DNA from: Sipunculus nudus
Taxonomy: Eukaryota; Annelida; Sipuncula; Golfingiida; Sipunculidae
Assembly (NCBI GenBank): GCA_026874595.1
Contig: CM049315.1
Coordinates: forward strand, 65,593,389 to 65,657,388
DNA length: 64,000 bases
Direction: 5' to 3'
The notes under the pieces were generated by a model, which made no database searches, was not told the DNA's origin, and saw nothing but the letters and a program-made list of their open reading frames with translations. Shown here piece by piece: positions 47,701 to 57,295 of the stretch. The translations under genes and the position numbers were made by a program. How positions within the stretch are numbered: the stretch's first letter is position 1; each line of letters begins with the position of its first letter.

Positions 47701-50037
47701 ACAAGCCCTAAGAATCATGTCTCTCAACTGATCAGCATAAACTGATCGTATAAATCCAAACTCTCTGAATGAGGGACAAAAATAACGATGACGTGCGGAC
47801 CAGAAGAATTTTGTAAATGAAAATTTTATGATATTCTGATAAATTACAATGATACTCTTAAGAGTGCAGGTCATTCCTAAAGATATGATCCGATTGACAT
47901 TTATCTATGCATGGTGTAATAGATGCGGATATAATGGTTGTTGAGAAATGATATTTATGACTCGACCCAAACCAGCTTTTTGCCTGGCATAAAACTGTTA
48001 TTTAAATGAGCGTTTGTTTCCAAACCGTGATAAAGTAAACAAAGATCCAGGTGAAGCCAGAAACCTAATGTAAAAGGGACTCTATCCAAGATCAAAGTTT
48101 ATTTGATCTGATCATCAGCTCTTTATGATTTTACCCTTAATATGATGATGTAATTTTGCAAAATTCTTTAAAACATTTCATGACGGGAATACTTGTACAA
48201 ATGCGGCCAATTATTTCTTATATAGAAAGTAATGCAAAGTATTTATTAAACAGCCCTTAACACAAAGAAAAGCATGACGTCCAACGCTCTTATATCATGT
48301 TTCTTCCTTGTACCCACAGAATATAAATTCCTGTGGCCTATGTTCTTTCAAGAATCAATTAACATCTGATTGGATGTTATTGGATAAAAGAATATTCTTG
48401 GTCTTGTAGATATGATTTGTGCCCTGACAATATTTTTTATCAGTATTATTCAGTAAATGATACTACACTTTTGTCTTCATATGACCAAGGAGGTTATGTT
48501 TTCAGCTCTTTATACATATTGCTTGCTGGAATCTTTGTATCGGCAGGCATATGGTTCAATTTACTCAATTTCGTATCATATACGTGTGTATCTTTCTTTG
48601 TCTGTTTGCATGTCTGTACGGGCTCTACAGATAACACTTTCAATATTTATCAAATGTAAATACCAGTTTACCCTAGAAGCCGATTATTTTCATGTAAGAT
48701 CATCTAGGATGCATATCACCGAAAACTCGCACCGGGTAAGCACTCGGCTTTAATTCTTCTATTTACTATCTTCATCAGCAGGACCATGCATAAAAACTGA
48801 ACCGATTTTTACGATACTTTTTTGGAGTGCTGGGCATGAAATATAAACCAAAAAATATTGAATATTGGTGCATAAAGAGCATTACGGATCCCATGGGATT
48901 GTTTTGCATCGGAAGAGGTATGCGCTCTAATGACTGCCCTCTAGTTAAAGGATTTAAACATCTGTTGCATCTCTTACAACTAGTTTGTTATTGAATTGGA
49001 GGTGATGTGCACATATAAATAACATATATCATACATAATAGGTGACAAATAATGTGTCTCTGCACACTGTATCATGAAAGAGGGCAAAAACACACGATTA
49101 CTATGCGACATTTTATTGAATTTACATACATCTAGCTGCAGTGAAATATATTCTATAACCTATTAATAGAATTGTTTGATATCTTCAAGTAAAAAGAAAT
49201 CCCAAGGTTACTAATATGTTTTTCTTCTGAAGCAGTCCTTAATTAAAAATAAGACGAGTCTAAAAACACTGCAAAAAACAATTTTCCTTATTATCCGATT
49301 AGCCTCGACATGAATTATCCAGTCAAATAAATACACATAATTAATCATCGCTCTCTTCATCCTCTTAAAGGATATTTATTTTGCAATACGTAGAGGGTAA
49401 TTTGAAGTGAATACTTTGAATATTAAGTAAGATAGAGACAAATATAAGTGTCCCCTCCCCATATCTGTGACAGTTCGGATGTCCCTTCATGTACCTTAAT
49501 ATGCCAATCTTTAGATGCGATTTAACAAAAAGCCCTTACTTTTGGCACTGGCATGAGGCAGATTCTTAAACCAGAAAACCATACAAACATTTTCATACTA
49601 ATTATCCTTTGTATATATTTTGGTGCTACTAACTCCCTAAATATGGCCCTTTTCAAAGGTCTCCAACAGCCCAAGATTTGCTATGTACGACATTGTTCTA
49701 TTTAGCTTTCTAACGTTTTAAAAGGCTTTGCGTAATACACAAAATTATACGCATGTATAGCGCACATGGAAGCACAGCTTTAATGTCACAATAGCGGGAA
49801 CAAAGTAGGAGGGTAGTATGACATGTTATTAAATGTTATTATAAGTACCCAAGCTGTATAATTAACATATATTCCTACATTCACATGTTATTTCATTTAT
49901 AAAATGACCTCTTCTCAATAAATCGTATGGTGAATAGGAAAGAAGATCGTAAATTGATTCGAGGCGAATATAGAGATTGTTTGAAGTGTGATTGGAACAG
50001 AAGCAAATATTGACACTGTTCTAGACCTGAATGCCGC
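47701..50037. other. no supported gene
   Basis: A plus-strand frame at 48,417-48,659 has hydrophobic stretches but no splice support or family match. Otherwise the sequence is AT-rich and featureless. Confidence 0.4.
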
Positions 50038-50185
50038 CTACAGATCTGGGGACGTCCATGTGGGGTTTCTCTCGGAGCTGTGAGTGGTTCGGTCACGCGG
50101 CGTCGTCTGCTTGCGCCACCAGACAAGACACTTGTAGGAACTCTTCCACAAGCCAAACAGGAGAACATTTATGATGCAGATAAAA
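50038..50185 (-). CDS. candidate terminal exon with a membrane helix and basic tail
   Basis: A strong minus-strand acceptor (TGCTTTCTTTCTACAG, ending at 50,186) opens a frame coding FICIINVLLFGLWK, then a basic, Trp-containing segment (KCLVWWRKQTTPRDR) and a polar tail ending in TAG at 50,038. That is the shape of a single-pass membrane protein's last exon, and the patch is more GC-rich than its surroundings. A second minus-strand frame is also open across it, so the reading frame is not secure. No upstream exon was identified. Confidence 0.3.
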
Positions 50186-50838
50186 CTGTAGAAAGAAAGC
50201 ACTGCACAGCCTCGCTCTATATTCACCGTTTCGAAACCGTGTGGCAAGGTGGCTTGTACAGGATTTTTTTACTATCGCGTCCGCGCGCGCAAGTATATCA
50301 TGCTAGCAAAAGCCGTTATGTTAGAAAAAATGTGCGGTGTGTGTGTATATCCAATGTTCCATGTCAGAGGGAATTTATGGAACTTAAATTGTTTGTGTAT
50401 TCTTATTATATATGCGTTTACGTTATTTGTGATAATTTTCACAGCGGCTTTTTCTGGGTTTTTTTCAGGATTTATCCGGATATACCGAACATAGCCCGCT
50501 CACCTTTTAAGGAGGGATGGGGGTGTTGAAGGGGACATGATAATGAGATCAGACAGTTTACAGTTTTCTCAATCTTACCCTTCGTCTCATATTATGAAAC
50601 ATGAGGATATGGCATATGTTATGTCCGTACTACTGTGGATTGAACGACCACACCACACACACATTTTTCAGCAAAAATGTGGCCCATTCGCGTTGGTAGG
50701 ACCGATGATACGCCATTTCAGGTCTCAACAGGTCTATTTAACCCGCTCCATACGTACAAATAAATCGACGGTAATCATAACCCAATGTTACGCATTTCAG
50801 ATGTAGGTTTTACAGTATTGTCTATCTATATTTATCAT
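50186..50838. other. no supported gene
   Basis: Open frames on the plus strand (e.g. 50,080-50,529) overlap the candidate minus-strand exon and show no motif. Confidence 0.35.
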
Positions 50839-50940
50839 TTGCGAACGAGAGTATTATCGCGTGCGAACGAGATTATTATCGCGTGCGAACGAGATTTTTA
50901 TGGCCTGCGAAACAGATACTTTTGCGTGCGCGCAAGATAG
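50839..50940. repeat. short 22-bp tandem repeat, about 4 copies
   Basis: GCGAACGAGATTATTATCGCGT is repeated with increasing divergence. The last copy reads GCGAAACAGATACTTTTGCGTG. Confidence 0.75.
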
Positions 50941-51394
50941 AAGAGAGATTTGTTTGTCCTATATGAGCCACCGTAGTGTGGTTTTGAAGAGGTATTATGT
51001 TGATTATACATGTCACCATCGTCCCACTTCGAAAGTTCTAAGTAAATCTGAGAAAGTATGGATGGCTCACCTTTTTGCGTCATCTGTAAGAAGTCACTGG
51101 ACATAATCTTGCTCAGTTTTGGGAACTTGCAATGTTCTCAGTTTAGAGAGGCATTCACAGAAGAAGGGAATAAAAATAAAAATACGTGGATCCTTTTCCA
51201 CCAAAATAACAAGGGCATCTACAACGTCATTATAAACACTCCACGATTCCCAAACAGCTTATTGAGATTGGAAAACCGCCGACTCCTTCCCTAAATGTGT
51301 TGGGAATTAAGTAAAAAATTGTTTCACAGCCAACCGCAACAAAGATCTTTTATTTTGATTTTTCAATAGAAATTTACCGATTTTGAGCTCCAGC

Positions 51395-52265
51395 TTAAGA
51401 TAAAACCTGGTTTTATCATGATGTGCTATCACCTGTTAAGCAGTTTCTTATTATCACTCAAGATAAAACTTGGTTTTGTCATGATGTGCTTTTACCTGTT
51501 TATTAGTTTTGTTATTATCACTTAAGATAAAACTTGGTTTTGTCATGATGTGCTTTTACCTGTGTAGCAGTTTTGTTATTATCACTTTATATAAACTTGG
51601 TTTTGTCATAATGTGCTTTTACCTGTTAATTAGTTTTGTTATTATCACTTTAGATAAAACTTGGTTTTTTCATGACGTGCTTTTACCTGTTTAGTAGTTT
51701 GTCATTATCACTTTAGATAAAACTTGGTTTTGTCATGATGTGCTTTTACCTGTTTAGCAGTTTGTTATTATCACTTTAGATAAACTTAGTTTTGTCATGA
51801 TGTGCTTTTACCTGTTACCATTTTGTTATTATCACATAGATAAACTTGTCTTTTTTATGATATGCTTTTACCTGTTTAGCATTTTGTTATTATTACTCGA
51901 GATAAAACTTGGTTTTGTCATAATGTGTTTTTACCTGTTTAGCAGTTTGTTATTATCACATAGATAAACTTGTCTTTTTCATGATGTGCTTTTACCTGTC
52001 TAGCAGTTTGTTATTATCATTCGAGATAAAACTTGGTTTTGTCATGATGTGCTATTACCTGTTTAGCAGTTTTGTTATTATCACTTTAAATAAAACGTGG
52101 TTTTGTCAAAATGTGCTTTTATCTGTTTAGCAGTTTGTTATTTTCACTTTAGATAAACTTGGTTTTGTCATGATGTGCTTTGACCTGTTTTGCAGTTTGT
52201 TATTATCACATTAGATAAACTCAGTGTTGTCATGATGTGCTTTTACCTGTTAAGCAGTTTTGTTA
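51395..52265. repeat. ~62-bp minisatellite, 14 copies
   Basis: The unit combines GATAAAACTTGGTTTTGTCA, TGATGTGCTTTTACCTGTTT and AGCAGTTTTGTTATTATCAC plus TTTA. The spacing of the ACCTGT landmark is 60-65 bp. Frequent one-base indels rule out a continuous coding repeat. Confidence 0.93.
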
Positions 52266-53030
52266 TATAATGGTGTTCCATGTTCAAATCAAATTGTTAT
52301 AAAAATCATGAAAAGGTAGAAAAAGGTCGCCCTCCTGCACTGATTTCTGGTGTCTGAGAAAACAACCTTCCTATGTTTTTTCCTCTGAGGCTTTTTAACA
52401 ACGGTACTGGTACGACTAGCGGTAGTCTTGAATGTGTGGCGTGTCAGCCGACAGGTGTAATCCTCCGGTTTCGCAATTGATATTTATTTATTGCCAATTT
52501 GCTATATCTTAAGTGCCTCTTAACAGATGTTTATGGTCCCTCTCTCTTATATCCCCAGCACATTGTTAACCTGATTATAGGAACCCATGAACACACTTTT
52601 ACGATCTCTCAGGGTACTCACTGAAAGTTTAAGGGCAATTTTAGACAAGTGCAAATTAATTTAAAGAGTCACACACATTCCCTGTAATATTTATTTGAAA
52701 AGAAAATTTTATTACATTTATTAGTCATACATTACAACTGCATGTCTTATACGATAAAAAAATTGTAACGTATCCTCTAAGAGAGATAGTGTCAACTTTG
52801 TACCTACATGGACAGATGGTGGTGATATAGTGGCATGAGTCAGGCGACATCGTATTGGAATTTAATGGGAAACCTCTTTTCGATGAAAATAAAATCAACT
52901 TTAAGTATTAAGATTTCAAACTTAAACATCCCACATAATCATAAAATACCTAAATTTTTTTCTAACGATTCTAGAGTTCCTGTTTTACTGCATATAAATA
53001 TAAAGCGCTGATAATCCTTCAAGAAACAAA
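52266..53030. other. left flank of the LTR element, no gene seen
   Basis: This is AT-rich unique sequence up to the target-site duplication. Confidence 0.5.
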
Positions 53031-53035
53031 CATAT
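53031..53035. repeat. target-site duplication, left
   Basis: CATAT directly precedes the 5' LTR and is repeated exactly after the 3' LTR at 60,605-60,609. Confidence 0.9.
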
Positions 53036-54144
53036 TGTCACAAGAAAATCGGTGACAATATGTACGGTGTTTTGTATCATAGTTTAACGAAGTCTTTTCT
53101 CTATTGATATTGACGTGAAGCGTCATCCTAAAGCGTTGACAGGTCTTGATTGTATATATATTGTGTAATCTTGTATGAAATCCAATCGGCTATCAGCTAA
53201 TTTATCTGTGTCACGCATTGCGTGTATTACATCTGGTATGTGGGTCGCCATGGTGACGCTAGCAGTCAAACTAGGTCACATATATCCTTATATGGGACAC
53301 TTGAGCCATAAGCCAATCAGAGAACCGGATCGCCGTACACTGCACAGGCGATTGTGACGTCAGAGTTCAGGGAGAGACGCGGGACGCTGCTTCAGTTGGG
53401 TCTGGAAGCTTGAGGTGGAAGCACGCACGCACATGAGAAGGAACATTGAAACGCCAGGAACGGCATCGAAGCAAGCTTCTACATGAGGCAAGGACCCAGC
53501 TCACGAGATCACAGCCGTGCTGCCGACAGAGCATCGTATTGGTGGTAAAGTAAGTGCGCACGCGTCACCTGCCGGCCTAGTTCAGCTTGACCTAGATACA
53601 TATTCGCTGTAAGCCGTGAAACCATTGCTACACGAGTAAGATCAAGGACTCTAAGCAAACATGTAAACAAAGAGAGCTGTTACCATTCATGTGAACGTAA
53701 TCCTACACGGGTCGCTGTCAAGCAAGATCAGTTGAAGATCGCTAAACTCAGAAAGACTATATGGTACTAACCATACGCTAAATTCTAAATAAAACAGTAA
53801 CCAGAGATCTCTGAAGGAACTGGACTCAGTAAATATCCTGTATTTTTAATGTGAAGGACTGTCGTATTGACATATCAACGCACACACACTCACATCTATG
53901 TCTCTGTAAGTATTGTCTTGAATTATATTTGTGAATTTAACCTGATGTCTCATAGTTTCCATTGATCTGGGTGTACGATTGTCTGGTATTTTTATACACG
54001 TCCTTAAAAGAACCTGGAAATGTCACCTGTAATGACCGGGATCTAATTTCTTGATTAGTGAAATCAAGTGGCGAGCGTAAACCCATCCTATTGTTTTATA
54101 GGATATATCCGTTGTAAAGTTATCACGTTAAGCCAGGGGTGACA
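53036..54144 (+). repeat. 5' LTR
   Basis: It is 1,109 bp with TGTCAC and GTGACA ends. TATATATA around 53,152-53,160 and a later TATATCCTTATATGG stretch are promoter candidates. AATAAA at 53,788-53,793 is a candidate polyadenylation signal. It contains TGGCGAGCGT about 75 bp before its end, the same decamer that opens the primer binding site. Confidence 0.95.
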
Positions 54145-54149
54145 TTGAA

Positions 54150-54167
54150 TGGCGAGCGTGCCAGGAT
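54150..54167 (+). other. putative primer binding site
   Basis: TGGCGAGCGTGCCAGGAT starts five bases after the LTR. TGG complements the CCA end of a tRNA. I do not assign the tRNA. Confidence 0.6.
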
Positions 54168-54859
54168 ATAATTAGCCTTAAAAAAACTGGCTAATTACAG
54201 TAAGTTTCAGAAATTTTGAACTGAGAAAACAGTACTGAAACCAGACATTCATATACTCAAACTAGAGTTGATCTGAATTAATAATTGGATATGACAACAA
54301 ACTGATGTTATAGTGTATACTTGCACAATGAAATTACCCCACTGTTAGGAGTTAATATTTATTCAGTGAGAATATTATCTGAAGCACAACATTGTTTCAG
54401 GATTAGCATATACCTTGTAGATTTGGCTAGAACACATGCATGTTTGTGAGTAATGCTAGTTCAGTGATACGTACCTGAATATCATTACTGGTTTGATATA
54501 AACCAAGATTAGAGTGAAAATTTTTGATGTTGTTAGATACGCCCTGGTATAATTTTTTCTACACTTGTTTGTGATTGGTCACGTGGTAGGGTCTCTTGAC
54601 AGGTAATTTTACCCCTCCCGATTGGCATGGTAATCATAGGTGCATGATGTTTATTGGTATCTTGTTATCCATCCGTCCATCCGGCTGACCCTTCGTCCGT
54701 CCGTCCGTCCGTATAAGTAGATTTTGATGCGTAGAGCTACCGTAGTGTAATTGTACGGATACCGCCGGTTCGTTAGGTTGGCTTTAACAGTACGTATTTA
54801 CGGATTTTTAAGAGCGGATATTACTAGATACTGGAATCTTACTAGGTTAGAGCGTTACC
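54168..54859 (+). other. internal leader of the LTR element
   Basis: Untranslated region between the primer binding site and gag. It includes a (CCGT)n-like stretch near 54,692-54,714. Confidence 0.6.
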
Positions 54860-56428
54860 ATGGAGTCGTTAGAGTCACTTGTTAGATGCGGACAGGCCTT
54901 GGGACTTAAGGACCAGGCTTTACAAGATTATGTTGAGGCTAGACGGCGTGCGGATGAGGAACGTGAGGAAAGAGCTAGGCAACGTGAAATAGAGAGTGAA
55001 CAGCGGGAATTAGAGCGCGAGCGAGAGGCTAGAGCCCACGAATTAGAGGTTCTAAGGTTAAAGTCTGACTCTAGGGTTAAAGAAGAGAGAAGTAGGGATG
55101 TATTCCCGAAAATCCAGCTTCCACCTTTTGATGAGACTCACGATCAGCTAGATGCGTTTCTTGAGCGATTTGAACGGTTAGCTGTATGTCAAGACTATGA
55201 TAGGGAGAACTGGGCGTTACACCTGAGTCCGTTACTGCGGGGTAAGGCGCTAGGGACTTACACACAGTTATCGGTTAGTGATGCCATGGATTACGATAAG
55301 TTAAAGATAGCCTTGTTAAAGCGATACCAAATGACCGAAGAGGGTTATCGACACAAGTTTCGGACTTGTAGGCCTGAGCGAGACGAAACGCCGAGTCAGT
55401 TTGCGGTGAGACTAAGTGGATACCTAGACCATTGGATAGGGATGGCAGGGGTCGGAGGTGACTACAACGGGGAAGTTAACCTGTTGATGTGCGAGCAGTA
55501 CGTAAACTGCTGTAGTAGGGATCTCTCTATGTTTTTGAAAGAGAGACGGTGTCGTGACTTTGATAGTATGGTAGACTTAGCCGAGAGTTATACGGAGGCT
55601 CACGGTGTACACAGCCTTACAGCAGGTCCTCGTTATGGCAATAATGTGCCGCGTCCAGCGCAACCGGTATCTCAGCCTAGAGAGAAGCGAGAGGTTGAGC
55701 GCAGTCCGGGCGGTCAGACATTTAAGCCATCAGAAGACATCAGATGTTACTTATGTAATGAACTGGGACATAAGGCGCGGGAAAGTAAGACTAGTGCCCG
55801 GTCGAGGCCTAGGTCTTCCCCTCAAGTAGGGCGTGCTGCTGGCGATCAGCAGAGGTATAGGACTAATTTTAGCCACCCGTATAACCCGAAACAGAAGCCT
55901 GAGACTTTGTCAATGGCAGTAGTCGAGGCGGAAACGGAGACAGTCGGTGCGGTGAAACCGGAAGTAGAGAGTCCGAGTCAGTCGTTAGGATATGCTGCCC
56001 AGACAGAAGGCGGAAACTCGTTACCTGTGTGTGAAGGGCTGGTGAATGGTAAGTCAGCGAGGGTGCTGCGGGATTCGGGATGTTCCTCGGCAGGAATACG
56101 TGAGTCGTACGTCGAGCCGAATCAGTTCACCGGACACCAGGTCGAGTGTAGGTTGTTCGACGGGTCTGAAAGACAATTTCCAACGGCTAGGATTAATGTG
56201 GACTGTGCGTACTTTGTCGGTACTATCGAGGCAATGGTGGTCGGGGATGCTGTATGTGATTTAGCGCTAGGTAACGTAGCGGGAGCGCGTGATCCGGACC
56301 CTACGTGGAAGTCTGAGCGGTCCTCAGGCATAGTGTGTGACGGTGTAGAGTCACAAAAGGAGGTGTCGTCCCCTCGGTGGAGACACGGAGCGCTGCACGT
56401 GAGAATTAGATACCGACGCGTAGCTTGA
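54860..56428 (+). CDS. Gag-protease polyprotein of the Gmr1-like element
   Basis: There are 522 codons starting at an ATG in good context (TACCATGG). Residues 26-75 form a charged helix rich in E and R. Residues about 82-250 are the capsid. The second half (FRTCRPERDETPSQFAVRLS at 167-186, then LLMCEQYVNCC at 208-218 and FDSMVDLAESY at 234-244) has the spacing and hydrophobic pattern of a SCAN domain. The zinc knuckle at 296-309 keeps C-x2-C-x4-H but its last Cys is Ser. The protease domain has the DSG catalytic triplet at 405-407 and a DLALGN block at 467-472. The final ~40 residues look off-frame, so the ORF may end prematurely. Gag packages RNA, and protease matures the polyprotein. Confidence 0.88.
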   Translation: MESLESLVRCGQALGLKDQALQDYVEARRRADEEREERARQREIESEQRELEREREARAHELEVLRLKSDSRVKEERSRDVFPKIQLPPFDETHDQLDAFLERFERLAVCQDYDRENWALHLSPLLRGKALGTYTQLSVSDAMDYDKLKIALLKRYQMTEEGYRHKFRTCRPERDETPSQFAVRLSGYLDHWIGMAGVGGDYNGEVNLLMCEQYVNCCSRDLSMFLKERRCRDFDSMVDLAESYTEAHGVHSLTAGPRYGNNVPRPAQPVSQPREKREVERSPGGQTFKPSEDIRCYLCNELGHKARESKTSARSRPRSSPQVGRAAGDQQRYRTNFSHPYNPKQKPETLSMAVVEAETETVGAVKPEVESPSQSLGYAAQTEGGNSLPVCEGLVNGKSARVLRDSGCSSAGIRESYVEPNQFTGHQVECRLFDGSERQFPTARINVDCAYFVGTIEAMVVGDAVCDLALGNVAGARDPDPTWKSERSSGIVCDGVESQKEVSSPRWRHGALHVRIRYRRVA

Positions 56429-56731
56429 ATGTTGCAAGCCCAGTTGACGATGCAAGTCCGGCCTAATTTTTGAAGGCGCCGGAGGAGGAGCAGTCTTTAC
56501 CGCCGTATTGGAGGCTAGAAAGAGAGGCTAGAAATGATAGTCCTTTTAGAATTGAGGATGGATATTTAGTTCGGGTTGTGAGTGATAAACGGGGAGATCA
56601 AGATGGATCTTGAGTGGTGGTACCTCAGACGTTACGGTACGACGTCATGAGGATGGGCCACGAAGCGGTTATGGCGGGCCATCAGGGCATAGACAAAACG
56701 CACGACCCCGTGAGAACTTTTCTGGGAAGGG
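56429..56731 (+). pseudogene. broken N-terminal part of integrase
   Basis: A frame different from gag reads from about 56,473 through a PPYWRLEREARND segment and an in-frame TGA at 56,611-56,613. It continues into GHEAVMAGHQG (the zinc-binding His pair) near 56,655-56,690. A frame change between about 56,700 and 56,720 is needed to reach the integrase core frame. These breaks would block synthesis of a complete Pol. Confidence 0.75.
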
Positions 56732-57295
56732 ATGTATAATGACATTGCTGAGTTTTGCAAGTCCTGTCCCATTTGCCAGAAAACCATACCGAAAGGCAAG
56801 GAACCTGGAGCTACGTTAGGTCAGATGCCATTAATTGATGAGCCCTGGCGTAGAATTTCGATGGATCTGGTTGGGCCGATCCATCCAGCGTCTGAGAGAG
56901 GTCACAGGTATATTCTGACCATTATGGATTATGCCACTAGATATCCGGAGGCTGTTGCTTTAAAGAACATAGATACAGTCTCTGTGGCTGATGCGCTAGT
57001 TGACATTTATGCGCGGATAGGAGTGCCGTCAGAGGTGCTTACCGACATGGGAACACAATTTACGTCAGACCTCATGCGAGAAGTAAGCCGTGTTTTTTTT
57101 TCTGTAAAACAGCTCACCACTAGTCCTTACCATCCTATGTGCAACGGAATGGTGGAGAGATTCAATGGCACGTTAAAGTTAATGTTGAAACGGATGTGCG
57201 AGGAAAGACCGCGAGATTGGGATCGGTACCTCAGCGCCGTGCTTTTTGCGTACCGAGAAGCGCCACATGAGAGCACAGGGTTCTCACCCCGTTGA
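56732..57295 (+). CDS. integrase catalytic core (pol segment)
   Basis: The open frame contains the second half of the zinc finger (CKSCPIC, residues 9-15). The DDE core has Asp45 in SMDLVGP, Asp105 in LTDMGTQFTS and Glu142 in GMVERFNG. The second-to-third spacing is 36 residues, one more than the usual 35. The extra codon sits in a T homopolymer (about 57,091-57,100). The frame ends at STGFSP because of a single-base shift in a C run near 57,287-57,290. The function in an intact element is insertion of cDNA into host DNA. The ATG at 56,732 is internal, not a real start. Confidence 0.88.
   Translation: MYNDIAEFCKSCPICQKTIPKGKEPGATLGQMPLIDEPWRRISMDLVGPIHPASERGHRYILTIMDYATRYPEAVALKNIDTVSVADALVDIYARIGVPSEVLTDMGTQFTSDLMREVSRVFFSVKQLTTSPYHPMCNGMVERFNGTLKLMLKRMCEERPRDWDRYLSAVLFAYREAPHESTGFSPR

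Noticed and set aside
50080-50529. 149-codon plus-strand open frame
   Set aside because: No motif or splice support, and it overlaps the better-supported minus-strand exon candidate.
53175-53561. Open frames inside the LTR (also in the 3' LTR)
   Set aside because: Short, no family features, and present simply because the LTR is duplicated.
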